Shown: positions 10,165 through 21,941, counted from the stretch's first letter. The stretch is DNA of 64,000 nucleotides from CAZJKE01 sp964555625 (GCA_964555625.1 CAZKTE010000001.1:62001-126000); one strand, 5' to 3'. Notes: generated by a model from the letters alone, not told the origin. Program-made: numbers and translations.

Positions 10165-12060
10165 ATGTTCAAGTTCCTCCGCAAGTACAGCGTCTGGATC
10201 CTGGCCGTCGGCGGCACCCTGCTGCTGATTGCCTTCCTTGCGCCCAACGTCATCACCGAGTTTTCCCGCCGAGCCGGCTACAGCGGCACGGTGCAGGCCA
10301 CCGTCGGGCCAGACGCCGAGGCCATCGGCTTCAACGACTGGCAGCAGGTCGTCGCCGAGGCCCAGGTCGTCGATCGCCTCGGCCCGTCGCTACCTGGGCT
10401 CGGATCCGTCGCCAGCCCCGGCCACTGGTTCCTGCTGACCCGCGAGGCGGCTGGCGCAGGGCTCACGCCCGCGCCGCAGGCAGTCGTGATTGACCAGGTC
10501 ACCCTCGCAAACATCTCCCGCGGAGCAGGGGCCTCCCCCCAGCTGATCCTCCAGACGCTGGCGAATCTCCAAGGCGTCCAGCGGCTGCTGACGATGTACC
10601 GCTCGGCCGCCCGATTCAGCGACACGCGCCTCCATGCCGCCGCTGGCACACTGCTCTCCGCGGTTGCCGTCGAGACCATCGCCATCGAGGCCAACGGCGA
10701 CGGGGACCTCCAGCCCAGCGACGCGGACCTCCAGGCACACCTCGACGCCTACGGCGACCTGCTACCTGGCGAAGGTGACCACGGGTTCGGCTATCGCCTC
10801 GGAGATCGCGCAACGATCGAGTGGCTGATCATCCCCGCAGACTCCATCCGCGAGGCGGCTGCGGAGAGCGACCGCTTCAGCAGCCGCGAGCAGCGCAAGT
10901 ACTGGCGACGAAACGAGGCCGATCCGCGCTTCCCAGCCATCACTGCCGGCGCCGAGATCCCCGATGTCGTCTCCAGCACGTTTCTCGATGAGATCGCAAC
11001 AAGTGACACGGACACGCTCGCCCGGGCGGCCGCCGAGATGCTTAGGCTCCCGCGACGTGGGTTCGATGAACTTGACGGCGTCCTGCAGCTGCCCGAGCAC
11101 TGGCTGGACGCGCAACTGCCCCTCACCGCCCTTGCCGCCCGGATGCAGGACGAGCACGGCACGATCTGCCAGATCGCAACGAGTGGCGGCCTGATCGACC
11201 CAGGTGCACTTGCGGAGATCGACGCCCTCTCCACGGCCGCGATGCGCGGCGGTGGTCAGCTGGTCACGCTCACGGATCTCGTCTATGGCAGCGCCGAGCT
11301 CTCCGGCGGTGGCAGCATCCCCGTGCAGACCAACGTCGCCGGACCGGTCCTTGAGACCGCCGGGGGCGACCTAGTGATCTTCCGCTTGACCGCCGCTGAC
11401 GCCTCACGCCCACCGGCCAATGTCGACGAGGTGCGAGACTCGCTCGTGACGGACCTGCGGCGGCTGGCCCACTGGGACATCCTCCTTGCAAGCAGCGACG
11501 CCATCGAGCAGCAGGCCCGCGACCAGGGCATGCTGCAGGTGGCCATTGACCACCGCACTACCGTCAGTCGCCCGCGGCCCGTTTCGCTCGCCGACACGGG
11601 TATCCCGACGATTCTCGGGCCCGAGCAGCGATACACGCTCATGGCACAACAACTCCTCCAGAAACTCGCCGCCGGAGATGACATCGAGGCCATGGCTTCA
11701 GCGATAGACGGGCTCGACCAGCGCGACGCGGCCGCCATCGAGGCGATCGTGGCCCGCAGCGGCAGCCTGCCCTTGGACGTACCGATTTCCGAATTGACCA
11801 GCGAAGACAGCGTCTACGTCATTCCAAGCGAGACAAATCTCGCCCTGGTGGTGGTCCGCGTCACCGGCACGACGCCCGCGAGCACCGAGTTGGCTCAGGC
11901 CCTCTCGGCCCCGACCAACCCAATCCTCCAGTCGATGCTGTCCTTGGAGGAGCTTGGTGGCATCGACGCCATCTCGGACGCCTTCTCCTTCGAGGTGATG
12001 GCGCAGCGACACCAGTTTCGCCGCGGCAGCAGCGACACCAACGGCGCAGACGAATCCTGA
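10165..12060 (+). CDS. PpiD/SurA-like membrane-anchored protein without a visible PPIase domain
   Basis: 631 aa. The N-terminal anchor (WILAVGGTLLLIAFLAPNVI) follows a short basic cytoplasmic stretch, as in PpiD. The helical chaperone-like region includes DRATIEWLIIPADS and REQRKYWRRNEADPRFP, typical of SurA_N/PpiD-type proteins. I find no parvulin signature anywhere in the C-terminal half, so prolyl isomerase activity is unlikely. A role in folding of exported proteins is inferred. It follows rpsD by 48 nt on the same strand and has no clear ribosome-binding site. Confidence 0.5.
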   Translation: MFKFLRKYSVWILAVGGTLLLIAFLAPNVITEFSRRAGYSGTVQATVGPDAEAIGFNDWQQVVAEAQVVDRLGPSLPGLGSVASPGHWFLLTREAAGAGLTPAPQAVVIDQVTLANISRGAGASPQLILQTLANLQGVQRLLTMYRSAARFSDTRLHAAAGTLLSAVAVETIAIEANGDGDLQPSDADLQAHLDAYGDLLPGEGDHGFGYRLGDRATIEWLIIPADSIREAAAESDRFSSREQRKYWRRNEADPRFPAITAGAEIPDVVSSTFLDEIATSDTDTLARAAAEMLRLPRRGFDELDGVLQLPEHWLDAQLPLTALAARMQDEHGTICQIATSGGLIDPGALAEIDALSTAAMRGGGQLVTLTDLVYGSAELSGGGSIPVQTNVAGPVLETAGGDLVIFRLTAADASRPPANVDEVRDSLVTDLRRLAHWDILLASSDAIEQQARDQGMLQVAIDHRTTVSRPRPVSLADTGIPTILGPEQRYTLMAQQLLQKLAAGDDIEAMASAIDGLDQRDAAAIEAIVARSGSLPLDVPISELTSEDSVYVIPSETNLALVVVRVTGTTPASTELAQALSAPTNPILQSMLSLEELGGIDAISDAFSFEVMAQRHQFRRGSSDTNGADES

Positions 12061-12063
12061 ATC

Positions 12064-12420
12064 TCAGCTGACGCGCGACCCGGCCGGGGCTGCGCGATCG
12101 ATGCGCAGCACGGCGACGTCCTTGGGACCATCGTCCCCCTCGATCGTGCCGGCAAGGACCATCCCCTCGCTGATCTCGCCGCGGATCTTGCGCGCCTCGA
12201 GGTTTGCCACGATGACGACCTGGGACCCGACGAGATCCTCCGGGTCGTACCAGCTTCGGATGCCCGCGCAGACCTGCCGGCCCCCCTCGGTCCCGTCATC
12301 GACCTGCAGCTTCAGCAGCCGATCAGCGTTCGGGTGATGCTCGGCGGCAGTAATGGTCGCCACGCGGAGGTCGAGCTTGGCAAAGTCGTCGAAGGCGATG
12401 GTGGGAAGTGGATCGCTCAT
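12064..12420 (-). CDS. stand-alone tRNA-binding OB-fold protein (MetRS C-terminal/CsaA type)
   Basis: 118 aa from ATG 12420. It covers one tRNA_bind domain: FAKLDLRVATITAAEHHPNADRLL, then VCAGIRSWYDPEDLVG, VVIVANLEARKIRGEISEGM. This matches both the C-terminal dimerisation domain of methionyl-tRNA synthetase and the export chaperone CsaA; the GIRSWYDPEDL wording is closer to MetRS-C. It starts 16 nt after ileS, which favours a translation role and co-transcription. An upstream in-frame start at 12462 would overlap the ileS stop and adds atypical residues. Confidence 0.8.
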   Translation of the reverse strand: MSDPLPTIAFDDFAKLDLRVATITAAEHHPNADRLLKLQVDDGTEGGRQVCAGIRSWYDPEDLVGSQVVIVANLEARKIRGEISEGMVLAGTIEGDDGPKDVAVLRIDRAAPAGSRVS

Positions 12421-12436
12421 GGCGGCGATCATAGTC

Positions 12437-15208
12437 TCAGGACACGCCCACCGCGGCCGCATCGCGATCGCTGAGCATTCCCCCGTCGCTGCGCTCCGCT
12501 ACGCTCGCATCACGCTTCCAGGAGCGATCGCAGCGTGGCTCGTCGCGCAGATCGCTCACGGCGACCGCGGACGCGGACGCGTCCAGTTCCACCCTCGAGA
12601 CCCCGCAGAGATCGGCCAGGTCATCGATCGCCATCGCTGCCAGCACGCCATCGCCATCTGGCAGCACGAGGCCCGCGTCGATGGGGTTATCGAGGCCCCC
12701 GGCCTTCGCTTCCTCCAGCGCCTTCATTGCCGTAGCCCGCACGTCCATCACCGAAGCCCATCGCTCGTCCATGGTGATGGTGACATCGTCCCACACCTGC
12801 AGGTGCACCGACTCCGTGTCCTCGCCGCGCAGGACCGCCCAGGCCTCGTCGGCAGTGTGGGGCAGGATGGGCGCAAGGAGCGTGCAGAGATGCTCGGCCA
12901 CATAGCGGGCGGTGGCCACGGACTGTTGTCTGCGGGCCGCATCTGTCGGGTCGCAGTAGAGGCGGTCCTTGGACGCCGCGCACCACGTGGCCGAGAGCGT
13001 GTCGTTGCAGAAGTCGTAGAGCTCCTGCTGGGCGGATCGGAAGTCGAAGGCCAGGTAGGACTCGCGTACCGAGGCGGACATGGCCGAGCACTTGGCCAGC
13101 ACCCAGCCATCGAGGCTCATTCCATCCACCTGCGGGCAACTGGCCCGGGCGGTCTCGCCGCCGAGCGTGCCCAGAAGAAAGCGCAGCGTATTTCGCACCT
13201 TGCGGTACATGTCCGCGGCCGCCTCGATGAACGATACGTCGACCTTCAGATCACCCTCGTAGGGCAGCGACGCCGTCCACCAGCGCAGCACATCGGCACC
13301 GAACTGCCCAAGGAGCTCCTCGACCTGCAGCGCGTTTCCGCCGCTCTTGCTCATCTTGCGGCCGTCGCGGTCGACCATGAACCCGTGGGTCACGACGGTG
13401 CGATAGGGGCTCGTCCCCGTCGCCGCCAGCGCCGGAAGCAGCGACAGCTGGAACCATCCGCGGTGCTGGTCGCTGCCCTCGAGGTACAGGTCGCAGGGGT
13501 ATCCCAGATCACGCTGCCGCATCACCGCATGCCAACTGGTCCCCGACTCGAACCAGACATCGAAGATGTCACCCATCTGTGTGAGCGTCGAGAGATCCAT
13601 GGAGTCGGGGTTCTCCCAGGACGCTAGGAGCTGCGCCGGTTCCATAATGAACCACGCATCGCTGCCGTGCTCGGCGAAGACCTCGGCCACCGCGCGAACC
13701 GTCTGCGCGGTCATGAGCGTCTGGCCGTCTGCCGTCGCGAAGGCAGGAATGGGCAGCCCCCAAGCTCGCTGGCGAGAGAGGCACCAGTCCGGCCGCGACT
13801 CGAGCATGCCCCGCATGCGATTTGCGCCCCAGGCCGGGACGAAGGCGATCTGCGACTTCGCAGCCGCTAGGGCTTGATCGCGCAGCGATGGATCGCCGTC
13901 GACGGCGACAAACCACTGCTCGGTGGAGCGGAAGATGACCGGCGTATGCGAGCGATCGTCGTGGGGGTAGCTGTGCGTCACGGTCGCCGCGGACAGCAGG
14001 TGGCCGCTGTCTCGCAGGTGCGCGATAACCAGGTCGTTGGCGTCCCAGACACTCACTCCCGCAAGCCACTTGGGCACACTCGCGTCGTAAGTGCCGTCGG
14101 CCTGCACCGGGCAGTAGATCTCCAGCCCCGCCTCGAGGCCAACGACGTAGTCCTCGGTGCCGTGGCCCGGCGCGGTGTGGACTAGACCCGTACCGTCCTC
14201 CATCGTGACGTGGTCTGCGGCAATGACCGGCCGTTGCCCCTCCATGTACGGGTGAACATAGGCCAGGCCCACGAGGCGCTGACCACTGGTCGTCGCCAGC
14301 ACGGTGGCGTCCACGCCCGCTGCGGCGGCGACTGACTCCACGAGCGACTCGGCGACTACGGCCACCCGATCACCGATTGTCACCAAGGCGTAGGTCGCAG
14401 CGGGCGCGACAGCGATGGCGAGGTTTGCAACGAGTGTCCACGGTGTCGTCGTCCAGATCACAAACGAGGGCGCCTGGTCGCCGCTGGTCTCGAAGGCCGC
14501 ATAGACCGCCGCGGGATCGGCGGCATCGAAGTGCACCCAGATCGAGGGATCCTCGCGGTCCTCGTAGTCGAGTTCGGCCTCCGCCAGCGCCGTCTCGTTT
14601 GCAATCGACCAGTGCACGGGCTTGAGGCGCCGGTAGACGAGTTCCTGCTCAACCATCTCGGCGAAGATTGACAGCACGGCTGCCTCGTAGGCCCCGTCCA
14701 TGGTGATGTAGGGATGGTCGTAGTCGGCGAGCGTAAAGAGCCGTTGGAACTGCTTGGACTGGAGCGTGACGAACTTCTCGGCGCTCGCCCGGCAGGCCCT
14801 GCGGATCGCCATGCGGCGTTGATCGTCGCCGAGGGCATTGATGGCCTCCATCTTCCCCTTTTCATGGAGGTCGCCCATGACCTTGTGCTCGATGGGCAGG
14901 CCATGGCAGTCCCAGCCGGGCACGAAGGCGCAGCGTTGCCCGTTCATCGCCCGGCTGCGTACGACTAGGTCCTTGAGGACCTTGTTGAGCAGGTGGCCGA
15001 CGTGGATGGGGCCGTTGGCGTAGGGCGGACCGTCATGGAAGATGAAGGGCTCGGCTCCTGTCCGCGCTTCCTGGATCGCCTCGTAGAGGCCCCCCTTCTG
15101 CCAGCGCTTGAGGCTCGCTGGCTCGTTCTGCGCGAGGTTTGCGCGCATGGGAAAGGGCGTGCTCGGGAGGTTGAGCGTCTTCTTGTAGTTGGGTGCGGTA
15201 CGGGTCAT
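12437..15208 (-). CDS. ileS: isoleucyl-tRNA synthetase
   Basis: About 923 aa. A class I synthetase charging tRNA-Ile. It has the HIGH motif as GPIHVGHLLNK, the editing domain (CP1) with WTTTPWTLVANLAIAV, and KMSKS in DGRKMSKSGGNAL. The anticodon-binding region includes DGWVLAKCSAM. The C-terminal zinc finger that normally closes the protein is degenerate: RCDRSWKRDASV then MLSDRD keeps one of four cysteines. ATG 15208 (MTRTAPNYKKTL) is chosen; the in-frame TTG at 15217 lies in the T-run of the upstream terminator. Confidence 0.96.
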   Translation of the reverse strand: MTRTAPNYKKTLNLPSTPFPMRANLAQNEPASLKRWQKGGLYEAIQEARTGAEPFIFHDGPPYANGPIHVGHLLNKVLKDLVVRSRAMNGQRCAFVPGWDCHGLPIEHKVMGDLHEKGKMEAINALGDDQRRMAIRRACRASAEKFVTLQSKQFQRLFTLADYDHPYITMDGAYEAAVLSIFAEMVEQELVYRRLKPVHWSIANETALAEAELDYEDREDPSIWVHFDAADPAAVYAAFETSGDQAPSFVIWTTTPWTLVANLAIAVAPAATYALVTIGDRVAVVAESLVESVAAAAGVDATVLATTSGQRLVGLAYVHPYMEGQRPVIAADHVTMEDGTGLVHTAPGHGTEDYVVGLEAGLEIYCPVQADGTYDASVPKWLAGVSVWDANDLVIAHLRDSGHLLSAATVTHSYPHDDRSHTPVIFRSTEQWFVAVDGDPSLRDQALAAAKSQIAFVPAWGANRMRGMLESRPDWCLSRQRAWGLPIPAFATADGQTLMTAQTVRAVAEVFAEHGSDAWFIMEPAQLLASWENPDSMDLSTLTQMGDIFDVWFESGTSWHAVMRQRDLGYPCDLYLEGSDQHRGWFQLSLLPALAATGTSPYRTVVTHGFMVDRDGRKMSKSGGNALQVEELLGQFGADVLRWWTASLPYEGDLKVDVSFIEAAADMYRKVRNTLRFLLGTLGGETARASCPQVDGMSLDGWVLAKCSAMSASVRESYLAFDFRSAQQELYDFCNDTLSATWCAASKDRLYCDPTDAARRQQSVATARYVAEHLCTLLAPILPHTADEAWAVLRGEDTESVHLQVWDDVTITMDERWASVMDVRATAMKALEEAKAGGLDNPIDAGLVLPDGDGVLAAMAIDDLADLCGVSRVELDASASAVAVSDLRDEPRCDRSWKRDASVAERSDGGMLSDRDAAAVGVS

Positions 15209-15215
15209 GGGAATC

Positions 15216-15240
15216 AAAAAACGGTCCCGCCGGGGGACCG
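15216..15240 (-). terminator. rho-independent terminator of the ZIP gene
   Basis: Reading the minus strand, CGGTCCC (15240-15234), a 5-nt loop and GGGACCG (15228-15222) are followed by six T (15221-15216). It starts one base past the ZIP stop codon and ends 7 nt before the ileS ATG, isolating the two genes. Confidence 0.85.
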
Positions 15241-15241
15241 C

Positions 15242-16123
15242 TCAGCACATCGCCAGGACGTCATTTACCCGGCATGCACCGCGATCCGCCCCTCCTCGAG
15301 GGGCCGAATAATGGCGATGCCGGGATTCGTGCGCGGGCGCTTCATCGCCCGGCAGGATACTCGATGGATGGTCGCCCGCCTCCGCGTGCGCGCCCTCCAC
15401 GCGGGTCATGCCCCAGGCCAGGGCGAGTCCAAGGAGCAGCGCCACGCTCAGCGCAAGGCGATCGTGTCCATGGAAGTGCAATTCCGGCAGCAGGTCCCCA
15501 AGGGCGATGCAGAGGAACATCCCGGCGGCGAATGCCAGAGCCGCGGCGATCGCCGCATCGCTTGCGCCGCGGCCAGCGAGCAGGAAGAGCCCTACGCCCA
15601 GCGGGACCGCCAGCGCGAGGAGGACGTTCAGCAGGTGTCGGCGACCGCGGGGCGCACCCGCGACGGCGAGCATGGCGCCGAGCGTGAAGCCATCTAATGG
15701 CTTGTGCAGCGCGATGGCCAGCAGCAGCCCAAGGGCCACGCCGTCCTGCCACGCGGCCCCCAATGCCGCACCCGCAAGCACGCCGTGGATCGACAGGCCA
15801 ATCAGCGCGCCAAGCCAGGTGATGCGATGGTCATGGCCGCATCCGCCTGCGTCATCCCCACCCACGTCATGGCAATGGGACGGCAGGAACCGCTCGAGCA
15901 GGAAGAGCCCCAGGAAGCCGGCGATCATCCATCCCAGCGCCGCGTCGATCGTCCCCAGGTGCAGTGCATCTGGCAGCAGGTCCAGCACCGCGATGCCCGC
16001 CATCGCGCCGGCCACGAAACTCACGACCAACTGCATGCGACGATGCGTGGGTCGCGCAAGCAGCGGGATCCACCCGCCGGCAAGCGACGCGACAGCGATC
16101 AACAGGCAGGCGCAGAGCAACAT
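15242..16123 (-). CDS. ZIP family metal transporter
   Basis: 293 aa from ATG 16123. About eight hydrophobic segments are separated by a His/Asp-rich loop (SHCHDVGG then GCGHDHRITW). The helix IALHKPLDGFTLGAML contains the conserved HKxxDG metal-binding motif, and GDLLPELHFHGHD the second one. ZIP proteins import Zn, Fe or Mn. The start at 16123 avoids the longer frame, which runs antisense through tRNA-Ala. TACGCT stands 7 nt before the ATG, a weak leaderless-type arrangement. Confidence 0.85.
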   Translation of the reverse strand: MLLCACLLIAVASLAGGWIPLLARPTHRRMQLVVSFVAGAMAGIAVLDLLPDALHLGTIDAALGWMIAGFLGLFLLERFLPSHCHDVGGDDAGGCGHDHRITWLGALIGLSIHGVLAGAALGAAWQDGVALGLLLAIALHKPLDGFTLGAMLAVAGAPRGRRHLLNVLLALAVPLGVGLFLLAGRGASDAAIAAALAFAAGMFLCIALGDLLPELHFHGHDRLALSVALLLGLALAWGMTRVEGAHAEAGDHPSSILPGDEAPAHESRHRHYSAPRGGADRGACRVNDVLAMC

Positions 16124-16150
16124 CGCCGGAAGCGTACCAATACCCGTGCC

Positions 16151-16159
16151 TGCTATGAT
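16151..16159 (+). promoter_or_regulatory. extended -10 promoter of tRNA-Ala
   Basis: TGCTATGAT: the TGn extension plus TATGAT (16154-16159), 12 nt before the first tRNA base. There is no clear -35, as is usual for extended -10 promoters. Confidence 0.6.
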
Positions 16160-16171
16160 TCGCGGTTCTGA

Positions 16172-16244
16172 GGGGCGGTAGCTCAATTGGGAGAGCGCCT
16201 CGGTCGCATCGAGGAGGTTGTGGGTTCGACCCCCATCCGCTCCA
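16172..16244 (+). tRNA. tRNA-Ala (anticodon CGC)
   Basis: A 73-base cloverleaf. The acceptor stem is GGGGCGG with CCGCTCC and discriminator A. The D-arm is GCTC-loop-GAGC. The anticodon stem is CCTCG/CGAGG with loop GTCGCAT giving anticodon CGC. The T-arm has TTCGACC. The G3-U70 pair, the alanine identity element, is present. CCA is not encoded. It reads GCG codons. Confidence 0.95.
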
Positions 16245-16253
16245 CGTCTCACG

Positions 16254-16282
16254 AGGGCGGGAAGCCTAGGACTTCCCGCCCT
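16254..16282 (+). terminator. terminator hairpin of tRNA-Ala
   Basis: AGGGCGGGAAG (16254-16264), 7-nt loop, CTTCCCGCCCT (16272-16282): an 11-bp perfect stem followed by TGTGT. It lies 9 nt past the tRNA and just before the mutS promoter. Confidence 0.75.
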
Positions 16283-16305
16283 TGTGTCGTAGTAGAGCGG
16301 GGTTC

Positions 16306-16311
16306 TATGAT
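16306..16311 (+). promoter_or_regulatory. -10 element of mutS (leaderless arrangement)
   Basis: TATGAT with exactly 6 nt before the GTG start at 16318, so transcription would begin at or next to the start codon. TTGTGT at 16282-16287 could act as -35 with an 18-bp spacer. Confidence 0.55.
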
Positions 16312-16317
16312 GGATTC

Positions 16318-18912
<2,595 letters not shown>

Positions 18913-20472
18913 CTACTCGAGGATCGGCGGCCAGAGGATCCAGTCGCCGTCGGGGAGCCCGGATGCATCCACGGCCATCCAATTGATCGCCCGTGTGCTT
19001 GCCCGCGCCGCCGAGAAGTGAGACTCGAAGGTGACGTCCGGCTCGAGGTAGGGCCGCCAGATCCAGATCTCATCAACTTCATCGGTGCCGTCATCCAGCA
19101 TGCCCGCGTCGTCATTGCGGTCATTGCCGACCGAGTAGAGCACCGGTCTCCCGTCATGAAACGCAAGACCAATGGGCTCGCCGGTCCAGGGATCGATGGG
19201 TGGATCGTCCATGGCCGCACCAAGCGTGGTCGGCCAGTCCCCTGTTTCGCGCCGATGCTGCTCAAGGGCGATAGCCGCGAGCAAGGCGTCTCGCTTGACC
19301 ATGGCATACTTGCCGCTCATCGCGGCACGATCCAAAGCCGGCACCAACAGGTCCACCATCAGGTACCTCCACCGTCCGAGCAACGAACGGTGGCGGGTCT
19401 CTACTCCTACCTCATTCTCGCTAGGCACGTAGTCGCGCAGCGGCACGGTACGGATCGCATCGACGTCGCCAAGCAACCGGTCGTACTCGGCGAGTGACTC
19501 CTGTCGCGAGGCCATGATCCACTGTGCCAACGGCGCCAGGAATACCGAGCCGATCGCCTGCCCATCGCCCTGCGAGACCGACGACACGAGCTCCATAGCC
19601 TCCAACGCGGTGGGGGACACGACTCCATCGCCGTCTCCGTCATCGGTGTAGGTCCGCTGGAGCATATCCAGGAACATCAATCGCTCGCCCTCGAAACGCA
19701 CGAAGTAGAGCTCGTCAGCGGCCGCTAGTGAGTCGGTTAATACTGCCAGGTCTTCGTCGGCGAATGCCTGCGGCGAGACGGCCAGTGATTCGCCGACCAC
19801 CGCCACCACCATGCTCGCAATCGACATGGAAACAAGATCACCGATCAGCAGCGGTAACTCACGGTTGTGGTGCGCCAAGGCTAGTGCGGCCTGCACGTCC
19901 TCGACGAAACGGCCCCCGTCTCCCTCGAAGGCGGCCTGTCGGGCGTCTGCCATCAGCAGCCGTGCGATCCGCCGATTGGTGCCATAGTGGGGCAACACCA
20001 CTCCAAGGAGGCTCTCGTCCATCGTCGAGCCGGTCCCCCACGCGGGTCCGGAGCCGCTGTAGAGAAAGGCGTCCTCCTCCAGCGGCTCGTGGCGAGCAAG
20101 CAGCCCCATGCCCGGCTTGGCCGACGCAGCACGGGCCAAGTCAAGCGTGCGGGCATGCATGGCCAGCCACGCCCGCTGCTGCTCCCACCCTCCTCTGTAG
20201 GGCCAGCGCGGCGAGTCACCTGCATCGTCCCACGGCTCCTCGTCCTCCAAGAGTGCCGCAGCCGCCTCGCGGTACATGGGCCAGGCCGCATCCTCCGCCG
20301 AAACCGCGGCCGCCTGCTCGTTGAGGATTGGCAAGTAGTCGACGCTGATGATCGGCCGTCGCCCCAGTGCCAGCAGCACAAATACCAGGTAGATCAGGAC
20401 CAGCGTCCCGAGTGAGATCCCGCTCCACTTGGCAACCTTTACCATCGCTCTCCACATCCAAGCATCCTCCAT
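18913..20472 (-). CDS. hypothetical membrane-anchored protein, planctomycete type
   Basis: 519 aa from ATG 20472. One N-terminal membrane helix (GISLGTLVLIYLVFVLLAL) precedes a long helical extracytoplasmic domain. Near the C-terminus, RDALLAAIALEQHRRETGDWP, then PPIDPWTGEP and VLYSVGNDRNDD form a pattern common in planctomycete proteins of unknown function and reminiscent of pseudopilin C-termini. It converges with mutS with no gap and starts 19 nt after obgE. Function unknown. Confidence 0.65.
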   Translation of the reverse strand: MEDAWMWRAMVKVAKWSGISLGTLVLIYLVFVLLALGRRPIISVDYLPILNEQAAAVSAEDAAWPMYREAAAALLEDEEPWDDAGDSPRWPYRGGWEQQRAWLAMHARTLDLARAASAKPGMGLLARHEPLEEDAFLYSGSGPAWGTGSTMDESLLGVVLPHYGTNRRIARLLMADARQAAFEGDGGRFVEDVQAALALAHHNRELPLLIGDLVSMSIASMVVAVVGESLAVSPQAFADEDLAVLTDSLAAADELYFVRFEGERLMFLDMLQRTYTDDGDGDGVVSPTALEAMELVSSVSQGDGQAIGSVFLAPLAQWIMASRQESLAEYDRLLGDVDAIRTVPLRDYVPSENEVGVETRHRSLLGRWRYLMVDLLVPALDRAAMSGKYAMVKRDALLAAIALEQHRRETGDWPTTLGAAMDDPPIDPWTGEPIGLAFHDGRPVLYSVGNDRNDDAGMLDDGTDEVDEIWIWRPYLEPDVTFESHFSAARASTRAINWMAVDASGLPDGDWILWPPILE

Positions 20473-20491
20473 TGGCAGACCCGTAATCCTA

Positions 20492-21499
20492 CTACGCCTG
20501 CCAACCCGCCGGCTCTGCACCGCCAACGAGGCTCCAGCAACGCTCCAGGACCGCGTCGATCCCCTCGCCGGTGGCGCCGCTGCAGACCAGCGGCTCACGG
20601 TCGAATGAAGCAGTCACGCCGCCGCGATCGTCCTCGGGCACCAAGTCGATCTTGTTGAGGGCGACCACCCGCGGCTTGCCGGCCAGGTCCGCAGCGTATG
20701 CGGCGAGTTCGCGGTCGATTGTCGCGGCGTTCTCCTTCGGGTCGCTTCCGTCCACGGGCGCGATGTCGACCAGGTGCAGGAGTACCCGGGTCCGCTCCAC
20801 GTGCCGAAGGAAGTCGTGGCCCAGGCCCGCACCCTCTGCGGCCCCCTCGATGAGGCCCGGGATGTCGGCCACTACCAACCGCCGGCCCCCGGGCAACTCG
20901 GCGATCCCCAGGTGCGGATGGAGCGTCGTAAATGGATAGTCGGCGACGCGTGGTCGCGCGGCGCTGATGGCCGCAAGCAGCGTCGACTTGCCCGCGTTGG
21001 GCAGGCCCACGAGTCCCACGTCTGCGATGAGCTTGAGTTCAAGTCGCAGCGTCCGCTCGACCCACGGCGCACCCTCGGTGGCCTCCCGCGGGGCCTGATT
21101 GGTCGCGGACTTGTAGGACTCGTTTCCGCGGCCGCCAACGCCACCTGCCGCCACGATCACCTGCTGGCCCGCGCTGTCGATGTCCGCGATGAGCTCGCCA
21201 CCCTCCTCGTCGAAGACGAGGGTCCCAAGCGGCACCGCCACGCGCTTGTGGTCGCCGTCGGCCCCATTCATCTGCTTGCCTGCCCCCTGCTGGCCCTTTT
21301 CGGCGCGGTAGTGGGGCCGGTGGGTCACCGTCAGCAGCGTGTCGAGCGACGCGTCGCCCACGAGCACCACGTCGCCACCACGGCCGCCGTTTCCGCCGTC
21401 AGGACCGCCCTTGGGGATGTACTTCTCGCGCCGGAAGCTCACGCAGCCGTCGCCGCCGCGGCCACTACGCACGAAGATGCGGGCTCTGTCAATGAGCAT
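20492..21499 (-). CDS. obgE: Obg family GTPase
   Basis: 335 aa. The glycine-rich Obg fold (RSGRGGDGCVSFRREKYIPK, then GGPDGGNGGRGGDV) is followed by the G domain with G1 GLPNAGKSTLL, G3 DIPGLIEG and G4 NKID. It acts in 50S assembly and stringent-response control. rpmA lies upstream as in the usual rplU-rpmA-obgE set, but rplU is absent. Confidence 0.95.
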   Translation of the reverse strand: MLIDRARIFVRSGRGGDGCVSFRREKYIPKGGPDGGNGGRGGDVVLVGDASLDTLLTVTHRPHYRAEKGQQGAGKQMNGADGDHKRVAVPLGTLVFDEEGGELIADIDSAGQQVIVAAGGVGGRGNESYKSATNQAPREATEGAPWVERTLRLELKLIADVGLVGLPNAGKSTLLAAISAARPRVADYPFTTLHPHLGIAELPGGRRLVVADIPGLIEGAAEGAGLGHDFLRHVERTRVLLHLVDIAPVDGSDPKENAATIDRELAAYAADLAGKPRVVALNKIDLVPEDDRGGVTASFDREPLVCSGATGEGIDAVLERCWSLVGGAEPAGWQA

Positions 21500-21572
21500 G
21501 GTCAGTTCATGACGGGCCGGAGGCGATCAGGGTCCGGCCAAGGGTCATGCTTCTCCTTGGGGGGGTCGCCGA

Positions 21573-21854
21573 TCAGGCCCGCTGCTCGACGGCGGTGTAT
21601 CGCGGTACCGAGTCGTCGCCCGGGACGATGTCCACGAAGCGGCCGCGGAACTTGACCGTGCCCTTGGTGGTCGCAAAGAGAGAGTCGTCGTTGGCCCGAC
21701 GCACCATGTAGCCGGCCTTGAAGTGGGTACCACACTGGCGCACGATGATCGAGCCCGCCTTGGCGGCCTCGCCGCCATAGAGCTTGATGCCGCGGAACTG
21801 GGGGTTCGAGTCGCGTCCGTTCTTGGACGAGCCCTGTCCCTTCTTATGTGCCAT
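21573..21854 (-). CDS. rpmA: 50S ribosomal protein L27
   Basis: 93 aa starting MAHKKGQGSSKNGRDSNPQF, the standard L27 N-terminus that reaches the peptidyl transferase centre. An AAGGAG ribosome-binding site (21862-21867, minus) lies 7 nt before the ATG. The leader holds a CCCGGC/GCCGGG hairpin and a TACACT -10-like box further upstream. rplU (L21), its normal partner, is not adjacent. Confidence 0.96.
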   Translation of the reverse strand: MAHKKGQGSSKNGRDSNPQFRGIKLYGGEAAKAGSIIVRQCGTHFKAGYMVRRANDDSLFATTKGTVKFRGRFVDIVPGDDSVPRYTAVEQRA

Positions 21855-21941
21855 TGCGAATCTCCTTCACGATCAGCCCGGCGATCGTGCCGGGAGCCCC
21901 ATAGTGTAGGGAAAGGGCAGACGGGAGGCCAGCAGCCGCTC

